From contig CAMDFC010000006.1 of the NCBI GenBank assembly GCA_945897185.1, positions 1 to 63,923 on the forward strand: DNA of 63,923 nt, in the 5' to 3' direction. Source of the DNA: Chitinophaga pinensis (lineage in GTDB: Bacteria > Bacteroidota > Bacteroidia > Chitinophagales > Chitinophagaceae). The notes under the pieces are model-generated. The model ran no database searches, had not been told where the DNA came from, and saw nothing but the letters and a program-made list of their open reading frames with translations. Below are positions 1 to 8,888 of the stretch, piece by piece; position 1 is the stretch's first letter; each line of letters begins with the position of its first letter. The position numbers and the translations under genes are program-made.

Positions 1-474
1 GCGATGCACCTTTTCCAAAAGCACAAGGTGTTGTCCCATAAAGAACTTGAAGCACGTCATGAAATTGAACTTGAGAAATACATTAAATATGTCCAAATTG
101 AAGGTCGTGTTATTGGCGATCTTGCAGGCAACCACATTCTTCCTGCTGCCATTCGCTACCAGAATGTATTGATCAACAACATCAAAGGATTGAAAGATTT
201 GGGTATACAGCCAGCATCTTACAAAGCACAACTGAATATACTCAATGAAATTTCAGAACACATCAATAAAGTACAGATTCTTACAGAAGAGATGACTGAA
301 GCAAGAAAAGCAGCCAATGCACTTGAAGGATCTAGAGAAAAAGCAATCGCCTATTGCGATAAAGTAAAGCCGTATTTTGACGAGATCCGCTATTCAGTAG
401 ACAAGCTTGAATTGTTGGTAGATGACTCTGAGTGGGAATTACCAAAATACAGAGAGATGTTGTTCCTCCGCTAA
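1..474 (+). CDS. glnN: Glutamine synthetase type III, C-terminal part (partial, cut by window start)
   Basis: The reading frame is open from base 1, so this is the last 157 residues of a longer protein. The helical segment EARHEIELEKY followed by RVIGDLAGNHILPAAIRYQ is characteristic of the C-terminal extension of type III glutamine synthetases (GSIII, about 700-730 residues), which are common in Bacteroidetes and make glutamine from glutamate, ammonia and ATP in the cytoplasm as dodecamers. The catalytic barrel lies upstream of the window and cannot be checked. The gene ends at TAA before a bidirectional terminator shared with convergent accC. The family call is firm; the symbol is by family convention (GlnN/GlnA3 naming varies). 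Confidence 0.9.
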   Translation, partial: AMHLFQKHKVLSHKELEARHEIELEKYIKYVQIEGRVIGDLAGNHILPAAIRYQNVLINNIKGLKDLGIQPASYKAQLNILNEISEHINKVQILTEEMTEARKAANALEGSREKAIAYCDKVKPYFDEIRYSVDKLELLVDDSEWELPKYREMLFLR

Positions 475-499
475 TGGTTCATAAAAAAATAGAATAATA

Positions 500-527
500 A
501 AAAAACCCCGCAGTTGCGGGGTTTTTT
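500..527. terminator. Bidirectional intrinsic terminator between glnN and accC
   Basis: An A-run, then a perfect ccccgc/gcggg-type stem around the loop agtt, then a T-run. The hairpin is symmetrical (aaaaaccccgc...gcggggttttt), so it can stop transcription of glnN from the left and of accC from the right. Confidence 0.9.
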
Positions 528-549
528 GTTGAGAAATCATTTTGTATAC

Positions 550-1908
550 TTATTGCATTTTGAAGGTATCTAAGAACTTGGTGGTAAAGTTTCCATCAAT
601 AAAATCTTCATTTTTCATCAATTGTTGGTGAAAAGGTATGGTGGTTTTGATACCCTCAATTACATATTCACTCAATGCCCTGCTCATGGTATCAATTGCT
701 TCCTTACGCGTTCTAGCAACTGCAATAATTTTTGCAATCATGGAATCATAAAAAGGCGGAATTACATATCCTGCGTAGATATGAGAATCAACACGAATAC
801 CATGACCACCCGGCTGATGCAATACGGTTATTTTACCCGGAGAAGGTCTAAAATCGTTGTATGGATCTTCTGCATTAATTCTACATTCAATGGCGTGCAT
901 TTCAGGAAAATAATGTTTCCCAGAAATAGGCTCACCCGCGGCAATTTTAATTTGCTCCTTAATCAAATCAAAATTGGTCACTTCCTCAGTTACGCAATGC
1001 TCAACTTGGATACGGGTATTCATTTCCATGAAATAGAAATTCCTGTGTTTGTCAACCAAAAACTCAATGGTACCCACACTTTCATAGCCAATGGCCTCAG
1101 CAGCTTTTACAGCAGCAGCACCCATTCTTTCGCGCAACTCATCAGTCATGAATGGTGAGGGAGATTCTTCCACCAGCTTTTGGTGACGACGTTGAATGGA
1201 GCAATCGCGCTCACTCATGTGGCACACTTTGCCATACCTATCACCGGCTACTTGAATTTCAATATGACGAGGTTCTTCTACAAATTTTTCCATGTAGACC
1301 CCATCGTTCCTAAAGGATGCCAATGCCTCTGCTTTTGCACTATCGTAAGATTTCTCTATTTCAGACTCTTCCCAAACCACACGCATCCCTTTTCCACCAC
1401 CACCCGCAGTAGCTTTTAATATTACAGGGTACCCAATTTCGATTGCAATCGCTTTCGCCTCCTCAACACTCCCCAATAACCCTCCGCTACCAGGAACAAC
1501 AGGTACGCCTGCCTTTATCATGGTTTCTTTTGCAGTGATTTTATCTCCCATAGACCTGATTTGATCAGGAGTTGGACCAATAAATTTAATGCCGTGTTCA
1601 CCACAGATTTCAGCAAACTTTGCATTTTCTGCAAGAAAACCATAACCAGGGTGTACTGCATCGGCATTGGTAATTTCCATAGCCGACATCAAATGAGGAA
1701 TATTTAAATACGAATCAGCGCTTGCTGGTTTTCCAATACAAACCGCTTCATCTGCAAACCTTACATGTAAACTGTCTTTATCTGCTGTCGAGTATACCGC
1801 TACCGTTTTGATACCCATCTCCCTGCAAGTCCTGATTACCCTTAAAGCGATCTCTCCCCTATTGGCGATCAATATTTTATTGAAACTTTTTTTCGAATCT
1901 TTGGTCAT
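550..1908 (-). CDS. accC: Acetyl-CoA carboxylase biotin carboxylase subunit
   Basis: 452 residues, the normal length. It carboxylates the biotin on AccB with bicarbonate and ATP, the first half-reaction of malonyl-CoA synthesis for fatty acids. Visible are the N-terminal biotin carboxylase fold ([17 protein letters not shown]), the ATP-grasp glycine loop [11 protein letters not shown] (168-178) and the catalytic segment [13 protein letters not shown] (296-308). In E. coli the equivalent of C305 is proline (QVEHPVTE); the flanking catalytic residues R299, Q301 and E303 are kept. accB lies 42 bases upstream in the same direction, the usual accBC pair. Transcription probably ends at the hairpin at 500-527. 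Confidence 0.97.
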   Translation of the reverse strand: MTKDSKKSFNKILIANRGEIALRVIRTCREMGIKTVAVYSTADKDSLHVRFADEAVCIGKPASADSYLNIPHLMSAMEITNADAVHPGYGFLAENAKFAEICGEHGIKFIGPTPDQIRSMGDKITAKETMIKAGVPVVPGSGGLLGSVEEAKAIAIEIGYPVILKATAGGGGKGMRVVWEESEIEKSYDSAKAEALASFRNDGVYMEKFVEEPRHIEIQVAGDRYGKVCHMSERDCSIQRRHQKLVEESPSPFMTDELRERMGAAAVKAAEAIGYESVGTIEFLVDKHRNFYFMEMNTRIQVEHCVTEEVTNFDLIKEQIKIAAGEPISGKHYFPEMHAIECRINAEDPYNDFRPSPGKITVLHQPGGHGIRVDSHIYAGYVIPPFYDSMIAKIIAVARTRKEAIDTMSRALSEYVIEGIKTTIPFHQQLMKNEDFIDGNFTTKFLDTFKMQ

Positions 1909-1950
1909 GCCACATTTTTAAATGAAAAAATAAACCCGCTGTTTTTAAAA

Positions 1951-2418
1951 TTAAGCAGGCTCAACGAGGAACAGAGGCTGGTCGTATTCAACAGGGGAAG
2001 AATGTTCCACCAGTATCTTTACAATCCTTCCACTCACTTCACTTTCAATTTCATTGAATAGTTTCATGGCTTCGATTACACAAACAACATTGCCATTTCT
2101 TACTTCATCACCTTCTTCCACAAAATTTGGTTTATCTGGAGATGGCTTTCTGTAAAACGTACCAATCATTGGGCTTTTAATTGTAATCAGGTTATCTGTA
2201 GACTTGGCTTCAGCTTTTGGTGGAGCTGCGGCAGGGGCAGATGAAACTGCTGCTGGCATGGCTTGCATTTGAGGGACTGCTTGCATTGGTGCTGCAGTAA
2301 TGTACTTGTCCTCTTTCTGTTTGATGGTTATTTTAATGTCTTTTTCTTCAATGGTCAGCTCACTGAGATTGGACTTATTGACCATTTTAACGAGATCCTG
2401 AATTTGTTTCAAATCCAT
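1951..2418 (-). CDS. accB: Acetyl-CoA carboxylase biotin carboxyl carrier protein
   Basis: 155 residues. It carries the biotin that shuttles carboxyl groups from AccC to the carboxyltransferase. The C-terminal biotinyl domain (about 77-155) contains the biotinylation motif EAMKL with the modified lysine at K119. The N-terminal part (1-40) is the usual AccB helical/strand cap, and residues 41-75 form an Ala/Pro/Gln/Met-rich flexible linker. It is first in the accBC unit; no clear -7 element was found in the 90 bases upstream, where a short inverted repeat (2444-2450 / 2472-2478) is the only feature. Confidence 0.97.
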   Translation of the reverse strand: MDLKQIQDLVKMVNKSNLSELTIEEKDIKITIKQKEDKYITAAPMQAVPQMQAMPAAVSSAPAAAPPKAEAKSTDNLITIKSPMIGTFYRKPSPDKPNFVEEGDEVRNGNVVCVIEAMKLFNEIESEVSGRIVKILVEHSSPVEYDQPLFLVEPA

Positions 2419-2505
2419 AATTAAATGTTTTTTGGTTGAAATCGGAGGGTAAAGGTGGTGGAAAAATACAAACCCTCCAAATTAAATATTACTCATTTTT
2501 TAATG

Positions 2506-2536
2506 AAAAAGCCCCGATATTAGTCAAAATCGGGGC
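2506..2536 (-). terminator. Intrinsic terminator after efp
   Basis: Read on the minus strand, gccccgat and atcggggc form an eight-base-pair stem (2511-2518 / 2529-2536) followed directly by a run of five T. It lies 35 bases past the efp stop, separating efp from accBC. Confidence 0.85.
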
Positions 2537-2570
2537 GAAAAACGTGTTTTTTATTCAAATTTCATTAAAA

Positions 2571-3137
2571 TCACTCTTTTACTCTTTCGATATATTCTCC
2601 AGTTTTGGTATTGATCCTAATTACATCTCCTTCGTTTACAAAAAGCGGCACCATTACAGTAGCCCCTGTAGCAACTGTGGCTGGCTTTAAGGTTCTGGTT
2701 GCAGTATCCCCGCGGAGTCCGGGTTCTGAGTAGGTAACCCTTGATACTATTTTATCAGGTAGTTCAACACTCATTGGCTGGTCTGTTTCAGTATTGATCA
2801 GCACAGATACTTCTTGGTCATCCGTAAGAAACTGAGGTGCATCCACCAAACTTTCTGCAATTGCTATTTGCTCGAAAGTCTCGTTATCCATAAAATTAAA
2901 GCCGGTCTCATCTTTATAAAGATACTGGTAGCTTTTCCTTTCTACCCTCACAGGGAAGATGGTATCACCACTGTTCCATGTTTTTTCGATGGACCTGCTG
3001 TTGTCTACTCCTTTTAGCTTGGCCCAAACTTTAGCTGCTGCTCGGGCAGTCTTATTTTCACCAAATTCAATAATTGTATACAAACTGCCTTCCAACTTGA
3101 TGATCATGCCTCTAGAGATATCTGACGTATTTGCCAT
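2571..3137 (-). CDS. efp: Elongation factor P, atypical tip loop (Arg32)
   Basis: 188 residues, normal EF-P length, with the N-terminal KOW-like domain (1-65) and two OB-fold domains; the C-terminal signature RTLKPATVATGATVMVPLFV is clear. EF-P enters stalled ribosomes at polyproline stretches. The domain I tip is unusual: instead of the common PGKG-type loop, residues 28-36 read NKTARAAAK. Aligning the flanking KLK (40-42) with Pseudomonas aeruginosa EF-P places R32 at that protein's rhamnosylated Arg32; E. coli has the beta-lysylated Lys34 there. No modification enzyme gene is nearby. An imperfect -7 element (TACCTTAG, 3156-3163, minus strand) precedes the start. Ends at its own terminator. 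Confidence 0.95.
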   Translation of the reverse strand: MANTSDISRGMIIKLEGSLYTIIEFGENKTARAAAKVWAKLKGVDNSRSIEKTWNSGDTIFPVRVERKSYQYLYKDETGFNFMDNETFEQIAIAESLVDAPQFLTDDQEVSVLINTETDQPMSVELPDKIVSRVTYSEPGLRGDTATRTLKPATVATGATVMVPLFVNEGDVIRINTKTGEYIERVKE

Positions 3138-3186
3138 AACTGTGTTTTGAGGCGGCTAAGGTAATCCAATTTGGTAAATAACCCCA

Positions 3187-3194
3187 TACCTTTG
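3187..3194 (+). promoter_or_regulatory. Bacteroidetes -7 element for mdh
   Basis: TACCTTTG matches TAnnTTTG and lies 40 bases before the mdh ATG. No well-spaced -33 TTG is visible. Confidence 0.6.
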
Positions 3195-3234
3195 CGGCGC
3201 AAACGTGCTATCTTACCAATATAAAACAAAAGAA

Positions 3235-4158
3235 ATGAAAGTAACTGTAATTGGAGCCGGCGCCGTAGGCGCAACTACTGCAGACAATATTGCCCGTGCT
3301 GGCGTTTGTACTGAACTTGTTTTGCTCGATATCAAAGAAGGAATTGCAGAAGGAAAGTCACAAGATATGCAACAAACCGCTGCGCTACTCGGTTTTGATA
3401 CCAAAATCACAGGGTCTACCAACGACTATTCAAAAACCGCCAACAGTGATGTGGTTGTAATTACTTCAGGCATTCCGCGTAAGCCAGGCATGACCCGTGA
3501 AGAACTCATTGGTACAAATGCAGGGATTGTAAAAACAGTGTGCGAAAATGTACTCCAACATTCTCCAAATACCATCATTATTGTAGTAAGCAATCCAATG
3601 GATACCATGACGTATTTGGCATTGAAATCAACTGGACTACCAAAGCACAGAATTATTGGCATGGGTGGTACGCTAGATAGCAGTCGCTTTAAATATCAAT
3701 TGTCTCAACACCTTGAATGCAGCGCAAGCGACTTGAATGCAATTGTTGTAGGCGGACATGGAGATACCACAATGATTCCATTGATTAGCAAAGCAACTTG
3801 GAACAGCATACCTGTTACACAATTCCTCAGCCAAGAACAACAAGACAAAATTGTTGCTGATACAATGGTTGGTGGTGCCACACTTACAAAATTGATTGGT
3901 ACCTCTGCCTGGTATGCACCAGGTGCAGCCGGAGCAGCACTGGTTAACAGTATTCTACGTGATGAAAAGAAATTGTTCACTTGTTGCGTTTCACTTGAAG
4001 GTGAATACGGACAATCAGATATATGCCTTGGTGTTCCTGTAGTAATTGGTAAAAATGGATGGGAGAAAATTCTCCCACTCGAACTCAATGCTGCTGAACA
4101 AGCAGCCTTTGAAAAAAGTGCAGCAGCTGTAAGGTCGATGAATGAAGTGTTGGGGTAA
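3235..4158 (+). CDS. mdh: Malate dehydrogenase (LDH-like type)
   Basis: 307 residues from the ATG at 3235. An in-frame GTG ten codons earlier was not used because the Rossmann strand begins MKVTVIGAGAVG. It oxidises malate to oxaloacetate with NAD in the TCA cycle. Seen: GAGAVG nucleotide loop (7-12), Asp32 after the second strand (NAD preference), substrate arginines in IPRKPGMTREE (R82, R88), Asp148/Arg151 in LDSSRF, and the catalytic His175 in GGHGDTT. Length and motifs match the Chlorobium/Bacteroidetes type. It has its own promoter and is followed by a perfect inverted repeat rather than a classical terminator. Confidence 0.96.
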   Translation: MKVTVIGAGAVGATTADNIARAGVCTELVLLDIKEGIAEGKSQDMQQTAALLGFDTKITGSTNDYSKTANSDVVVITSGIPRKPGMTREELIGTNAGIVKTVCENVLQHSPNTIIIVVSNPMDTMTYLALKSTGLPKHRIIGMGGTLDSSRFKYQLSQHLECSASDLNAIVVGGHGDTTMIPLISKATWNSIPVTQFLSQEQQDKIVADTMVGGATLTKLIGTSAWYAPGAAGAALVNSILRDEKKLFTCCVSLEGEYGQSDICLGVPVVIGKNGWEKILPLELNAAEQAAFEKSAAAVRSMNEVLG

Positions 4159-4160
4159 TT

Positions 4161-4193
4161 ACAGTTAACGGTTAATAGTTAACCGTTAACTGT
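4161..4193. repeat. Perfect 15-bp inverted repeat between convergent mdh and MFS gene
   Basis: Arms 4161-4175 and 4179-4193 are exact reverse complements around a three-base loop (tag), built from TTAAC/GTTAA units. The stem can form in RNA from either strand and probably ends both convergent transcripts, but it is AT-rich and has no clear T-run. It could also be a copy of a dispersed intergenic palindrome. Confidence 0.75.
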
Positions 4194-4196
4194 TAA

Positions 4197-5447
4197 TTAT
4201 TCCTCCACATAATCCAAATCCTTGTGAAATGTTTCTTCTGTTTTAACCAAAGCAATTAAAGCAATACCAATCACGATAATCGCAGTTACGATTCCACTTT
4301 GCACCATCGACCAATGCAGTGTTTTTATGAAATAATTATTAAACAGCAGATTCATTAATGGCAAAGAACCCCTCACCATATTAGGTATGGTTGTTGCAGC
4401 AGTTGCCCTGATGTTGGTACCAAAATGCTCTGCACCCATCGTTACAATAATGGCCCAGAAACCAGATGCATAACCCAAAAAGAAGCAACAGCTATACATG
4501 GTAGTATCCGAGTTGTTCAAGGGACTGAAATAGAAGGATACAGCAATTATACAAGCCGCATACATGAAATAAAGTGCCTTCTTTCTGCTTTGGTAATGCT
4601 GACTAATTAAACCCACTGTAATATCTCCCATTGCATTGCCGATGTACCCGTACATCACACAAGCTCCAGCTACGATAGCACTCCCCTCATACAATTCCAT
4701 GGCAAACCGGTTACTTAATGTAATGAGAATACCCACAATAAACCAAGATGGCACACCTACTAAAATAGCCAAGATGTATTTTTTAAATAACGCTGGCTTT
4801 GTAAACAGTTTGAAGAAATTTCCTTTTTCAATTTTAGATGATGCATGTTTTTTGAATAGGCTACTTTCTGAAACACTTACTCGTAACAACAACAACAGGA
4901 TACCTAAACCACCTCCAATCATATAACACAATCGCCAGTCTCTTGTAAAATCATAAATTAAATAAGCCAATACAGCCCCAAACACACCAACACCGGTGAT
5001 AAAGCTGGTCATGATGCCTCTTTTGCTTTTAGGCATGATTTCAGAAACCAGGGTAATGCCTGCACCCAATTCGCCCGCCAACCCTACGCCTGTTATAAAA
5101 CGCATGGCCGCGTATTGGTCCACTGTCTGCACAAACCCTGTAATAAAATTTGCAAGAGAATAAAGAAGTATTGACCCAAACAAAACACTTAACCGCCCTT
5201 TTTTATCGCCCATAATTCCCCATAGGATGCCCCCAAGCAATAAACCAAACATCTGCCAGTTGATGATTTTTGAACTGGCATTTACAATTTCCGCATCTGG
5301 TACCAGCAATGCTTTAAGACTTGGCTCTCGTACAATAGAAAAAATCAACAAATCATAAATATCAACGAAATAACCCAATGAGGCCACCAAGATTAAAAAA
5401 CTTCGAGACCTGTTTTCGGGCGATAATGCATTGCTAATCATGAGCAA
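4197..5447 (-). CDS. MFS transporter, metabolite:H+ symporter type (paralogue 1)
   Basis: 416 residues with about 12 hydrophobic segments. The cytoplasmic loop 2-3 motif GDKKGRLSVLFGS is the MFS signature, and TM4-5 reads LAGELGAGITLVSEIMPKSKRG, as in the sugar-porter/AAHS/metabolite-symporter part of the superfamily. It sits in the inner membrane; the substrate cannot be told, though mdh and a dicarboxylate-type symporter nearby make an organic acid a possible guess. The gene is divergently transcribed from a close paralogue at 5569-6804 sharing long identical stretches, which points to an inverted duplication. The 121 bases between them hold no convincing -7/-33 pair on this strand. Confidence 0.9.
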   Translation of the reverse strand: MLMISNALSPENRSRSFLILVASLGYFVDIYDLLIFSIVREPSLKALLVPDAEIVNASSKIINWQMFGLLLGGILWGIMGDKKGRLSVLFGSILLYSLANFITGFVQTVDQYAAMRFITGVGLAGELGAGITLVSEIMPKSKRGIMTSFITGVGVFGAVLAYLIYDFTRDWRLCYMIGGGLGILLLLLRVSVSESSLFKKHASSKIEKGNFFKLFTKPALFKKYILAILVGVPSWFIVGILITLSNRFAMELYEGSAIVAGACVMYGYIGNAMGDITVGLISQHYQSRKKALYFMYAACIIAVSFYFSPLNNSDTTMYSCCFFLGYASGFWAIIVTMGAEHFGTNIRATAATTIPNMVRGSLPLMNLLFNNYFIKTLHWSMVQSGIVTAIIVIGIALIALVKTEETFHKDLDYVEE

Positions 5448-5568
5448 TTATTTTTTTGCTGCAATATAATTCCATTTCAACTTTCACTAAAAGGTTTTTC
5501 GAACTCAATAACCACGCCATAAAAGAAAATCATTACATTTAATCGTTGAGGCAACCAAAACGACACAT

Positions 5569-6804
5569 ATGAAATTGACCGATAAAAAAATAGTGCTTAC
5601 ACTCATCATTGCCTCACTGGGTTATTTTGTAGACATCTACGAACTTCTTCTTTTTTCTATCGTGCGCAAGCCATCTTTACTGGGCATAGGTGTTCTTGAC
5701 AATAATATTGACATGTTGGAAGCAAGTGCAAAAGTGATCAACTGGCAAATGGTTGGTCTTCTTATTGGCGGTATTTTATGGGGCGTATTGGGTGATAAAA
5801 AAGGGCGGTTAAGTGTTTTGTTTGGATCGATTTTATTGTACTCTATTGCCAACTTCGCAACAGGTTATGTTCAAACAGTAGACCAATACGCCTGGGCCAG
5901 ATTCATTGGTGGTATTGGACTGGCTGGTGAATTGGGTGCAGGCATTACCCTGGTTTCTGAAATCATGCCGAAAAAAAACAGGGGACTAGGAACTTCCTTG
6001 GTGGCGGGTATTGGTTTGTTGGGGGCTGTATTTGCTTATTTTGTTTTCAAAATGACAAACGACTGGCGTTTGTGTTATAAGATTGGTGGCGTCATGGGAA
6101 TAGCTTTACTACTGCTTCGGGTGAGTGTGGCAGAAAGCACGATGTTTAACCAAGTAAAAGCAGTTAACATAAGCAGAGGAAACTTCTTTATGTTTTTCAC
6201 CAACAAGAAACGATTTAAAAAATATATGTTGGCCATTTTAATTGGATTGCCTACCTGGTATGTAATTGGAATCTTGATGAATTATAGTAACCGTTTTGCT
6301 GCCGACCTTTATACCGACAGTTTGATTGATTCAGGGAAAGCCACTATGTTTGGGTATATAGGAATTTCAATTGGCGACATCACGATCGGATTGGTTAGTC
6401 AGTATTTCCAAAGTAGAAAAAAGGCCTTGTTTATTTTTTACGGACTTACCCTTTGCTCCAGTATTTTGTATTTCAGTGCATTTAATAACAGCGATGACAC
6501 AATGTACCTGATATGCACATTACTCGGTTTTAGCAGTGGGTTCTGGGCAATTTTTGTAACAATGGGTGCAGAACAGTTTGGTACCAACCTCAGGGCCACG
6601 GCCGCAACAACCATACCCAATATGGTTAGAGGCGCTCTACCATTAATGAATATTTTATTCATTGAAGTCTTCCAAGAGCAATGGCGCCTAACCCTTATAC
6701 AAAGCGGTATTGCTACTGGAATTATTGTAATGGTGATTGCTTTCGTAGCCGCCTTGTTCACAGAAGATACGTTCAAGAAAGACCTTAACTACGTTGAAGG
6801 ATAA
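5569..6804 (+). CDS. MFS transporter, metabolite:H+ symporter type (paralogue 2)
   Basis: 411 residues and about 12 membrane segments. It shares with its divergent neighbour the opening IASLGYFVDIYELLLFSIVR, the loop GDKKGRLSVLFGSILLYS and the segment RATAATTIPNMVRG, so the pair are paralogues. By family it is a proton-coupled importer in the inner membrane with unknown substrate. The differences cluster in TM5-TM8 and the central loop, where specificity may have diverged. An approximate -7 (TACATTTA, 5534-5541) lies upstream. The stop is only two bases from the end of convergent dedA. Confidence 0.9.
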   Translation: MKLTDKKIVLTLIIASLGYFVDIYELLLFSIVRKPSLLGIGVLDNNIDMLEASAKVINWQMVGLLIGGILWGVLGDKKGRLSVLFGSILLYSIANFATGYVQTVDQYAWARFIGGIGLAGELGAGITLVSEIMPKKNRGLGTSLVAGIGLLGAVFAYFVFKMTNDWRLCYKIGGVMGIALLLLRVSVAESTMFNQVKAVNISRGNFFMFFTNKKRFKKYMLAILIGLPTWYVIGILMNYSNRFAADLYTDSLIDSGKATMFGYIGISIGDITIGLVSQYFQSRKKALFIFYGLTLCSSILYFSAFNNSDDTMYLICTLLGFSSGFWAIFVTMGAEQFGTNLRATAATTIPNMVRGALPLMNILFIEVFQEQWRLTLIQSGIATGIIVMVIAFVAALFTEDTFKKDLNYVEG

Positions 6805-6806
6805 AG

Positions 6807-7469
6807 CTATTTTGATTTCCCTTTTACCAACTGTATAATAACAGGAGCAGTAGTAACAAGTATAATGACAATAATGATATATTCTAACCGCTCTTTAAGG
6901 TCAAAGCCGTATTGATTTAGAAAAAACTTATAGAGGTAGTGACCAGCAAACATCATGCTAAACACCCAAGCAATACAACCGACAATGCTGTAAAAAATAA
7001 ACTTGGATTTATCCATTTTTACAATGCCTGCAATAATAGGAGCAAATGTTCTAATCATAGGTAAGAACCGGGCAAAAACAATAGCTCCGCCACCATGCTT
7101 TTCGTAAAATGCTTTCGCCGTATACAGGTGTTTTTTCTTGTAAAAAAAAGTATCCTTTCGGGTATATAAAAACGGACCACTTGCAGCCCCAAACCAATAC
7201 CCCGCTGTATTTCCCAAAATACCAGCAGCAATGATCAATACACAAACCAACACCAAGTTTAATACATCGCTGTTGATTAGCACTAATTCAGCAGCCAATT
7301 CATTGCTGTAGATACCAGCAACAAAAAGCAAAGAGTCTCCGGGCAAAAAGAAGCCAGCAAATAATCCCGTCTCAGCAAAAACGATAAACAAAATCAACCA
7401 CAATCCTCCGTTCTGTATGTAAAATTCCGGATTAAAAAAATCTTTCCACTGAATAACCAACTCAATCAT
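6807..7469 (-). CDS. DedA family membrane protein
   Basis: 220 residues with 4-5 hydrophobic segments. The DedA/VTT-fold signatures are present: FFLPGDSLLFVAG near the N-terminus and FARFLPMIRTFAPIIAGI in the middle, containing the conserved F-x-R-(x)3-P-x-(I/V)-R motif. DedA proteins are inner-membrane proteins; some members flip undecaprenyl phosphate or phospholipids, while others affect membrane potential. Which applies here cannot be told. It follows the DAACS symporter gene by 15 bases on the same strand, so the two are probably cotranscribed. Confidence 0.92.
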   Translation of the reverse strand: MIELVIQWKDFFNPEFYIQNGGLWLILFIVFAETGLFAGFFLPGDSLLFVAGIYSNELAAELVLINSDVLNLVLVCVLIIAAGILGNTAGYWFGAASGPFLYTRKDTFFYKKKHLYTAKAFYEKHGGGAIVFARFLPMIRTFAPIIAGIVKMDKSKFIFYSIVGCIAWVFSMMFAGHYLYKFFLNQYGFDLKERLEYIIIVIILVTTAPVIIQLVKGKSK

Positions 7470-7484
7470 AATTATATTTTTTCT

Positions 7485-8744
7485 TTACACTTCCTCTACT
7501 ACTGTGGATGGGGCCAATTCTCCTTCCCACTTACTCACCGCAGTGGTTGCCAACGCATTTCCAACTACATTGGTCATTGACCTGAACATATCACAAAAAT
7601 GGTCGATTGGTATAATCAAAGCAATTCCCTCTGCAGGGATATTAAACATTGCACAGGTGGCAGTCACAACAACCAATGATGCCCTCGGAACACCCGCAAT
7701 CCCTTTACTGGTTAACATCAAAACCAAAAGCATGGTAAGTTGGGTTCCTAAATCAAGTTCGATGCCGTAGGCTTGTGCAATAGCAAGACTTGCAAAAGTC
7801 ATGTACATCATACTCCCATCCAGATTAAAACTATAACCCAAAGGTAAAATAAAAGAGACTATTTTATCCTTACAACCAAATTTTTCCAACTCGCTAGTGA
7901 GCTTTGGAAAAACAGCTTCGCTACTGGTGGTACTAAATGCAATTAACAACGGCTGGGATATTCCCCTTAGCAATTCAAAAAGACGCTTCCCCAATATCAA
8001 ATACCCTACGGTAAGCAACAAAACCCATAACAAAGCAATGCCCACCAAAAAGGCAAATAAATAATGCCCATAAAAAGAAAAAACCTTCAATCCTTTAGTG
8101 GCTATTACTGCTGATATTGCACCAAAAACTCCCAAAGGAGCAAAATTCATAACATAGCCAACCATTTTTAAAATGATGTGGGCTGTTGCATCCAACGCCT
8201 TTACCACTACCTTGCCTTTATCCCCTAATGCCGCTGTGGCAACACCAAAAAATATGCTAAATACAACCAGCTGAAGTATCTCATTGTGGGCCATCGCATC
8301 AAACAAACTCTTGGGGAATACATGTTCAATGAACTTGACAACAGAGAATTCCTGTGTTTTTCCAATCAAATCTTTTGCACTGTCGAGGTCTGCATTCCCT
8401 AACTCAATTGCAGCTCCAGGCTTGAAGAAATTCACCAGCAACATACCCAATAATAGACTCGACAAAGAAGCAGAAATAAACCAAAGCATGGCCTTACCGC
8501 CAACCCTACCAACTGCCTTTAAATCACCCAGCTTTGCAATGCCCACCACCAAGGTGGTGAACACGAGTGGAGCAATAACCATTTGCACCAAACGAAGGAA
8601 AATGGTGGTCAGTATTTTTATATTGGTAGAAAACGACTTGATTGTCTCGGGGCTGGACTGCAGATGAATTACATAGCCTACCCCAATACCCAGAAACATT
8701 GCAACAATTATATAGATAGTCAATCTTCCAGAAGCACCTTTCAT
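7485..8744 (-). CDS. Dicarboxylate/amino acid:cation symporter (DAACS, GltP/DctA-like)
   Basis: 419 residues. The fold of glutamate/aspartate/C4-dicarboxylate transporters is recognisable from the serine-rich hairpin loop ISQPLLIAFSTTSSEAVFPK, the following GYSFNLDGSMMYMTFA (TM7 region, with the NxDG variant of the NMDGT motif) and LTSKGIAGVPRASLVV (hairpin 2). It imports acidic amino acids or C4-dicarboxylates with Na+ or H+ across the inner membrane. NLDGS replaces the canonical NMDGT. Together with mdh and the two MFS genes it forms a transporter-rich stretch. Probably cotranscribed with dedA downstream. Confidence 0.93.
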   Translation of the reverse strand: MKGASGRLTIYIIVAMFLGIGVGYVIHLQSSPETIKSFSTNIKILTTIFLRLVQMVIAPLVFTTLVVGIAKLGDLKAVGRVGGKAMLWFISASLSSLLLGMLLVNFFKPGAAIELGNADLDSAKDLIGKTQEFSVVKFIEHVFPKSLFDAMAHNEILQLVVFSIFFGVATAALGDKGKVVVKALDATAHIILKMVGYVMNFAPLGVFGAISAVIATKGLKVFSFYGHYLFAFLVGIALLWVLLLTVGYLILGKRLFELLRGISQPLLIAFSTTSSEAVFPKLTSELEKFGCKDKIVSFILPLGYSFNLDGSMMYMTFASLAIAQAYGIELDLGTQLTMLLVLMLTSKGIAGVPRASLVVVTATCAMFNIPAEGIALIIPIDHFCDMFRSMTNVVGNALATTAVSKWEGELAPSTVVEEV

Positions 8745-8888
8745 GGATCTTTTTTTCGCTTTAAGTGCCTAAAATAAACGATTTGATTGGATTATTAAAT
8801 TTTATTTAAACGTATAAAATAAAAATTTAGGATAGAAAATAAATGGCTATTTTAGTCACTTCTAATATTAATTAATCGAACAACTGCC

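Noticed and set aside
622-1158. Open frame of 178 codons on the plus strand inside accC
   Set aside because: Antisense shadow of a firmly identified gene; His/Cys/Phe-rich low-complexity translation without any domain.
2444-2478. Seven-base inverted repeat upstream of accB as a riboswitch or operator
   Set aside because: Too short and widely spaced (21-base loop); no known leader motif.
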